In this document: piece by piece, positions 60,360-64,000 of the stretch
How positions within the stretch are numbered: the first letter of the stretch is position 1
How the letters are laid out: every line of letters begins with the position of its first letter
NCBI GenBank assembly: GCA_034520215.1
Contig: JAXHNR010000001.1
Location: forward strand, 248,001-312,000
Source: Candidatus Krumholzibacteriota bacterium
Lineage (GTDB): Bacteria; Krumholzibacteriota; Krumholzibacteriia; Krumholzibacteriales; WJIX01
Direction: 5' to 3'
DNA: 64,000 bases
Translations under genes and position numbers: made by a program
The notes under the pieces: generated by a model
The model's database searches: none
What the model was told of the DNA's origin: nothing
Seen by the model: only the letters and a program-made list of their open reading frames with translations

Positions 60360-61289
60360 ATGGGTTTGAAAAAATCAGACAAGATATGGATGGACGGGAA
60401 GTTTGTCGACTGGGATGACGCTAAGATCCATGTCTGCGCGCATGTTATTCACTACGGTTCGGCAGTGTTCGAGGGAATAAGATGTTATGACACTAAAAAA
60501 GGGCCGGCGATCTTCAGGCTCGAACCTCATATAAAACGGCTCTATAATTCGGCTAAGATGTACAGGATGAAGCCTGAAATACCTATGCGGGAGTTTATGG
60601 AGGCCTGCTATGAAATTATTAGAAAGAATGATATGAAGGCTTGTTATATAAGGCCTTTGGTGTACAGAGGTTATAATGAACTGGGAGTTAATCCATTCAA
60701 TAATCCTGTGAATTCTTTCATTGTAGTCTGGGAATGGGGGAAATACCTCGGCCCCGAAGCTCTCGAGCAGGGCGTTGATGTCTGTGTGTCTTCATGGGAT
60801 AGAATTGCTCCAAACACATTTCCGGCTCTGGCTAAAGCCGGCGCGAATTATATGAACTCTCAACTGATCAAGATGGAAGCTATCAAGAACGGATACGTCG
60901 AGGGCATAGCTCTTGATGCAAATGGTTACGTCAGCGAGGGGAGCGGCGAAAATATCTTTCTTGTACAGGACGGCAAACTCTTTACACCTCCTCTGGGGGC
61001 GAGTGTTCTTCCGGGAATCACACGAAATACCGTTATTGAACTGGCCGAGGATCTAGGGTATGAAGTGGTTGAAAAACTGATCCCCAGAGAGATGCTTTAT
61101 ATAGCGGACGAGGTTTTCTTTACCGGAACAGCGGCTGAGATAACCCCAATCCGAAGTGTTGATAAGATTAAGATAGGAGAAGGCAAGAGAGGTCCGATAA
61201 CCGCTGAATTACAGGAACTTTTCTTCAAGGTTCTAAACGCCGAAGTTGAAGAAAAATTCCATTGGCTGGATTTTGTTTATAAGGATTAA
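60360..61289 (+). CDS. ilvE: Branched-chain amino acid aminotransferase (IlvE)
   Basis: The 309-residue PLP enzyme (fold type IV) starts at the ATG at 60360, which follows AGAGGGAG by 7 bases; an in-frame upstream start would add 20 unlikely residues. It has HVIHYGSAVFEGIRCYDTKKG, IRPLVYRG, the PLP Lys in FPALAKAGANYMNS, EGSGENIFLV and the EVFFTGTAAEITPI motif of IlvE. It makes leucine, isoleucine and valine from their keto acids in the cytosol. It lies 27 bases upstream of rpiB and could be co-transcribed with the rpiB-glyA cluster. Confidence 0.95.
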   Translation: MGLKKSDKIWMDGKFVDWDDAKIHVCAHVIHYGSAVFEGIRCYDTKKGPAIFRLEPHIKRLYNSAKMYRMKPEIPMREFMEACYEIIRKNDMKACYIRPLVYRGYNELGVNPFNNPVNSFIVVWEWGKYLGPEALEQGVDVCVSSWDRIAPNTFPALAKAGANYMNSQLIKMEAIKNGYVEGIALDANGYVSEGSGENIFLVQDGKLFTPPLGASVLPGITRNTVIELAEDLGYEVVEKLIPREMLYIADEVFFTGTAAEITPIRSVDKIKIGEGKRGPITAELQELFFKVLNAEVEEKFHWLDFVYKD

Positions 61290-61316
61290 TTTTATCAGAA
61301 AGAAAGGTCTTATTCT

Positions 61317-61757
61317 ATGAAGGTCGCGGTTGGTTCAGATCATCGCGGTTTTGCGCTCAAGGTGAGGATCGCGGAATTTCTTAATAAGGATGGGCACGGC
61401 ATTCTTGATCTGGGTACAAACGGAACCGATTCCGTCGATTATCCCGATTTTGCGATTCCCGTAGCCGAGAAGGTCGCGAGCGGGGAAGTTGACCGCGGAA
61501 TCCTGATCTGCGGCAGCGGTATAGGAATGTCAATTGCGGCAAACAAGGTTTCGGGCGTAAGGGCTTCATTATGTAAAACTGCCAAAGACGCTGAGATAAC
61601 GAGATTGCATAATGATTCAAATGTTCTCGCGCTTTCTGAAAAAAGCGCGGATGACCCCGCGATTGAAGAGCTCGTAAGGACGTGGCTTGAAACACCCTTC
61701 GAGGGAGGCCGCCATCTGAGACGAATAAATAAGATACATGAATATGAAAGCCGTTAA
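61317..61757 (+). CDS. rpiB: Ribose-5-phosphate isomerase B
   Basis: The 146-residue protein has the RpiB/LacAB motifs GSDHRGF, DYPDFA, GILICGSGIGMSIAANK with nucleophile C65, and RASLCKTAKDAEITRLHNDSNVLAL. It interconverts ribose-5-phosphate and ribulose-5-phosphate. ATG follows AAAGG by about 8 bases. The next gene is glyA, 31 bases on; rpiB-glyA-deaminase-nrdR is a known bacterial gene order. Confidence 0.95.
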   Translation: MKVAVGSDHRGFALKVRIAEFLNKDGHGILDLGTNGTDSVDYPDFAIPVAEKVASGEVDRGILICGSGIGMSIAANKVSGVRASLCKTAKDAEITRLHNDSNVLALSEKSADDPAIEELVRTWLETPFEGGRHLRRINKIHEYESR

Positions 61758-61788
61758 CAGTACTTTTGTTAAAGAGGGGCGATAGGAA

Positions 61789-63042
61789 ATGTTTGAAGAA
61801 AATCTATTTGGATATCTTGAAAAAACAGATCCTGAAATAATGGAAGCCGTGAGGGGAGAGCTCGGCCGGCAGCAGAATCAGTTGGAGATGATAGCCAGTG
61901 AGAATTTCGCGAGCAAGGCTGTTCTTGCCGCCTTAAGCAATCCGATGCAGAATAAATACGCGGAAGGGTATGTAGGAAAACGTTATTACGGCGGATGTGA
62001 ATTTGTCGATCAGGCTGAAAGGCTGGCCCGCAGAAGAGTAAGAAAGCTCTTCGGCGCAGAGGGCGCGAATGTTCAACCTCACTCGGGCACTCAGGCTAAT
62101 ATTACAGCTTATCTTTCATTTATAAAACCCGGGGACAAGATAATGGGTTTGAGTCTGTCGCACGGAGGGCATTTGTCGCACGGTCATCCCGTAAACTTTT
62201 CGGGTATGTTTTTCGATGTTGTTCATTACGAGGTTGACCGCGAGACCAGGACATTCAATTATGATGCTCTGGAGAAACAGGTAAAAAAAGAAAGACCCAA
62301 ACTTTTTGTGGCTGGAGCAAGCGCCTATCCCAGGTTCTGGGACTGGAAGAGAATCCGCCGGATGTGCGACAGCGTCGGGGCTGTAATGATGGTTGATATA
62401 GCTCACATAGCGGGTCTTATTGCCGCCGGTGTTCATCCGAGCCCCGTTCCCTATGCTGACGTTGTTACATCTACCACGCATAAGACTCTTCGAGGACCGA
62501 GGGGAGGTTTTATCCTCTGTCCTAAAAAATATAAAAAGAGTGTCAATAAAATGAATTTTCCCGGCACTCAGGGTGGTCCGTTCATGCACGTTATAGCGGC
62601 TAAAGCTGTTTGCTTCAAGGAAGCTATGACGGATGAGTTTAAAGAATATCAGAAACAGGTTGTCTCTAACGCCTCCAGGCTCGCCTCGTATATAATGGAT
62701 CACGGGTTCGAGCTCGTAAGCGGCGGCACCGACAACCATCTCTTCCTTATTGATTTGTCAAACAAAGGTTTAACGGGCAAAGCGGCTGAGAAAGCTCTTG
62801 AAAAAGCCGGAATAACGGTAAACAAGAACACTGTACCTTTCGACGAGCAGAGCCCCTTTGTGACTTCGGGGATCAGAGTCGGCACTCCGGCGCTTACGAC
62901 CCGCGGGATGAAGGAAACTGAAATGGATAGTGTAGGTGAGATGATCGTCAGAGTTCTTGAAAACTTGGAAGATGAGAATATATTAGCGGAGATTAGAAAA
63001 AAGACTTTTGAACTCGCGAGGAGTTTCCCGCTCTATGAATAA
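61789..63042 (+). CDS. glyA: Serine hydroxymethyltransferase
   Basis: The 417-residue PLP enzyme has [56 protein letters not shown] and the PLP lysine in [14 protein letters not shown] (K232), followed by [10 protein letters not shown] near the end. It converts serine and tetrahydrofolate to glycine and methylene-tetrahydrofolate. The length is normal. ATG at 61789 is preceded by GATAGGAA. It links one-carbon metabolism to the nearby dCMP deaminase. Confidence 0.98.
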   Translation: MFEENLFGYLEKTDPEIMEAVRGELGRQQNQLEMIASENFASKAVLAALSNPMQNKYAEGYVGKRYYGGCEFVDQAERLARRRVRKLFGAEGANVQPHSGTQANITAYLSFIKPGDKIMGLSLSHGGHLSHGHPVNFSGMFFDVVHYEVDRETRTFNYDALEKQVKKERPKLFVAGASAYPRFWDWKRIRRMCDSVGAVMMVDIAHIAGLIAAGVHPSPVPYADVVTSTTHKTLRGPRGGFILCPKKYKKSVNKMNFPGTQGGPFMHVIAAKAVCFKEAMTDEFKEYQKQVVSNASRLASYIMDHGFELVSGGTDNHLFLIDLSNKGLTGKAAEKALEKAGITVNKNTVPFDEQSPFVTSGIRVGTPALTTRGMKETEMDSVGEMIVRVLENLEDENILAEIRKKTFELARSFPLYE

Positions 63043-63158
63043 TTATAAGTTTTCCCACAGAGCGCCCTGCCCGCGGGTTTTGAGAGGATGGAAGTTATAG
63101 TTTCTGAACGCTATCCGGCTATAAAAACGAATGTTTTCCTTTGCTTCCCGGAGTAATT

Positions 63159-63629
63159 ATGAGCAGACCAGCCTGGGATGAATATTTTATGAAGATAACC
63201 CGTCTTGTCGCTGAACGTTCGACATGTTTAAGGCGTCAGGTGGGAGCTATTATAGTAATAAGGAAAAGGATAATTTCAACAGGTTATAACGGAGCTCCCA
63301 AAGGAATAGAGCATTGCCTGGATATAGGGTGTCTGCGGGTAAAAATGGGAATTCCGTCGGGTGAAAGACAGGAATTGTGTAGAGGTGTCCACGCTGAACA
63401 GAACGCTATAATTCAAGCGGCCGGCGGAGGCATAGATATGGAAGGGGCTACGATGTACTGCACAGATTCTCCGTGTTCGACCTGTTCTAAGATGATTATT
63501 AATGCGGGTATCAAGAAATTGGTTCTCGGAAGGAAATATCCCGATAAACTGGGGGAACAGCTAATTAATGCGGCGGGGATTGAAACAGTGTATTTAACGC
63601 CTGTTACGGAGGAAGAGAATAAACCGTAG
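63159..63629 (+). CDS. dCMP deaminase-like cytidine deaminase (ComEB family)
   Basis: The start is ATG at 63159, 5 bases after CCGGAG, giving 156 residues beginning [13 protein letters not shown]. Zinc motifs are HAEQNAI (H78, E80) and PCSTC (C106, C109), with GYNGAPKG. A longer loop with C-x-x-x-x-C pattern residues is present, as in ComEB-type deoxycytidylate deaminases. It makes dUMP from dCMP for thymidylate synthesis. It follows glyA by about 116 bases and precedes nrdR. Confidence 0.9.
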   Translation: MSRPAWDEYFMKITRLVAERSTCLRRQVGAIIVIRKRIISTGYNGAPKGIEHCLDIGCLRVKMGIPSGERQELCRGVHAEQNAIIQAAGGGIDMEGATMYCTDSPCSTCSKMIINAGIKKLVLGRKYPDKLGEQLINAAGIETVYLTPVTEEENKP

Positions 63630-63641
63630 AAGGAGGATGAT

Positions 63642-64000
63642 TTGCGTTGTCCCGCGTGCGGTAATGAAGAAGACAAGGTCGTTGACAGCAGATCCACCCG
63701 CGATAATTCGGCTATCAGAAGGCGCCGGGAATGTCTAGCCTGCGGTTATAGATTCACCACCTACGAAAGCGTTGAGCAGAGACCTGTTATGGTCGTTAAG
63801 AAAGACGGCAGCAGGGAGCGTTATTCAAGAGACAAAATGCTGGACGGCATTCTAAGAGCGTGTGAAAAACGGCCGATCTCAATCGAAACACTCGAAAAAT
63901 TGGTAGATGAAGTTGAGCGTTCAGTCTCAAGCAGCATAAGGGATGAAATTCCAACCGAAGAACTGGGCAACGAGATTATGAAGAGACTTGTATCTGTCGA
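63642..64000 (+). CDS. nrdR: NrdR transcriptional repressor, N-terminal part (cut by window edge)
   Basis: The start is TTG at 63642, 5 bases after AGGAGG. The protein begins MRCPACGNEEDKVVDSRS, with zinc-ribbon cysteines C3, C6, C31 and C34, then an ATP-cone domain (RPVMVVKKDGSRERYSRDKMLDGILRACEKRPIS). NrdR binds NrdR-box DNA in ribonucleotide reductase promoters in response to nucleotides. It is visible for about 119 residues of the usual 150 or so. The gene is only 12 bases beyond the deaminase stop, so they share a transcript. Confidence 0.95.
   Translation, partial: MRCPACGNEEDKVVDSRSTRDNSAIRRRRECLACGYRFTTYESVEQRPVMVVKKDGSRERYSRDKMLDGILRACEKRPISIETLEKLVDEVERSVSSSIRDEIPTEELGNEIMKRLVSV

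Noticed and set aside
62116-62739. 207-codon minus-strand frame inside glyA
   Set aside because: glyA is unambiguous and this frame has no recognisable motif.
1-64000. tRNA, rRNA or known riboswitch
   Set aside because: I read every intergenic gap and saw no TTCGAAT-type T-loop with a paired acceptor stem, no rRNA signature and no riboswitch core. Short or degenerate ones could still be missed by eye.

Overview
The window reads as a chromosomal segment from an uncultured bacterium of the Fibrobacteres-Chlorobi-Bacteroidetes (FCB) superphylum or an allied candidate phylum. The main evidence is a set of signal-peptide-bearing proteins that end in a roughly 85-residue FlgD-like / type IX secretion (T9SS) type A sorting domain (NYPNPFNPSTT-like opening, YDVxGR, W(D/N)G, SGVYF and a basic K(M)ILLR-like end). 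Two outer-membrane proteins of the PorV/PorQ type are also present. Protein signatures do not fix the phylum. Base composition is moderate, with visibly AT-richer stretches inside the glycan region. TTG starts with good Shine-Dalgarno spacing are common.

Layout. Positions 1-4042 hold the 5' end of a TldD-like protease (minus), a secreted M28 peptidase with an inserted beta-propeller, a 306-bp mobile-looking repeat and a two-gene LiaF/LiaI-like membrane operon. Positions 4043-15597 hold a secreted M14 carboxypeptidase, lepA-hemW, a secreted M1 aminopeptidase and a 1016-aa secreted protein; three of these are exported hydrolases and three carry the sorting domain across 412-15597. Positions 15598-26304 hold a second 312-bp repeat copy, two large membrane-plus-TPR proteins, a PorV-like/Ig-like pair, a Na/phosphate cotransporter and a dicarboxylate symporter. 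Positions 26305-34234 hold two acyl-CoA-synthetase-type enzymes, a lipoprotein-like isoaspartyl methyltransferase, an HD hydrolase, a UbiA prenyltransferase, a nitroreductase and a SpoU methyltransferase.

Positions 34337-57440 form a surface-polysaccharide locus. It has a flippase, an O-antigen-ligase/polymerase-like protein, six glycosyltransferases, four left-handed beta-helix acyltransferases, an acyl carrier protein, a WbpG-type sugar amidotransferase, a NAD-synthetase-like gene with an apparent C-terminal frameshift, a right-handed beta-helix protein, an asparagine-synthetase-like enzyme without the glutaminase Cys, and a VpsJ-like barrel protein. A second PorV-like/sorting-domain pair sits inside it. 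Positions 57583-64000 return to housekeeping: an MBL hydrolase, a beta-barrel protein, a cupin, a low-molecular-weight phosphatase, a branched-chain aminotransferase, then rpiB-glyA-dCMP deaminase-nrdR (the last cut by the window edge).

The most notable non-genic signal is a family of interspersed, highly structured, non-coding elements. Two full copies (2574-2879 and 15944-16255, opposite orientation) have imperfect terminal inverted repeats and 9-10 bp flanking direct repeats that look like target duplications. Each has a second inverted repeat around a GC-rich hairpin core, and one hairpin keeps its fold although its sequence differs between copies. Three decayed copies lie at about 21068, 26375 and 54588. 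I saw no rRNA, tRNA, CRISPR array or transposase gene.
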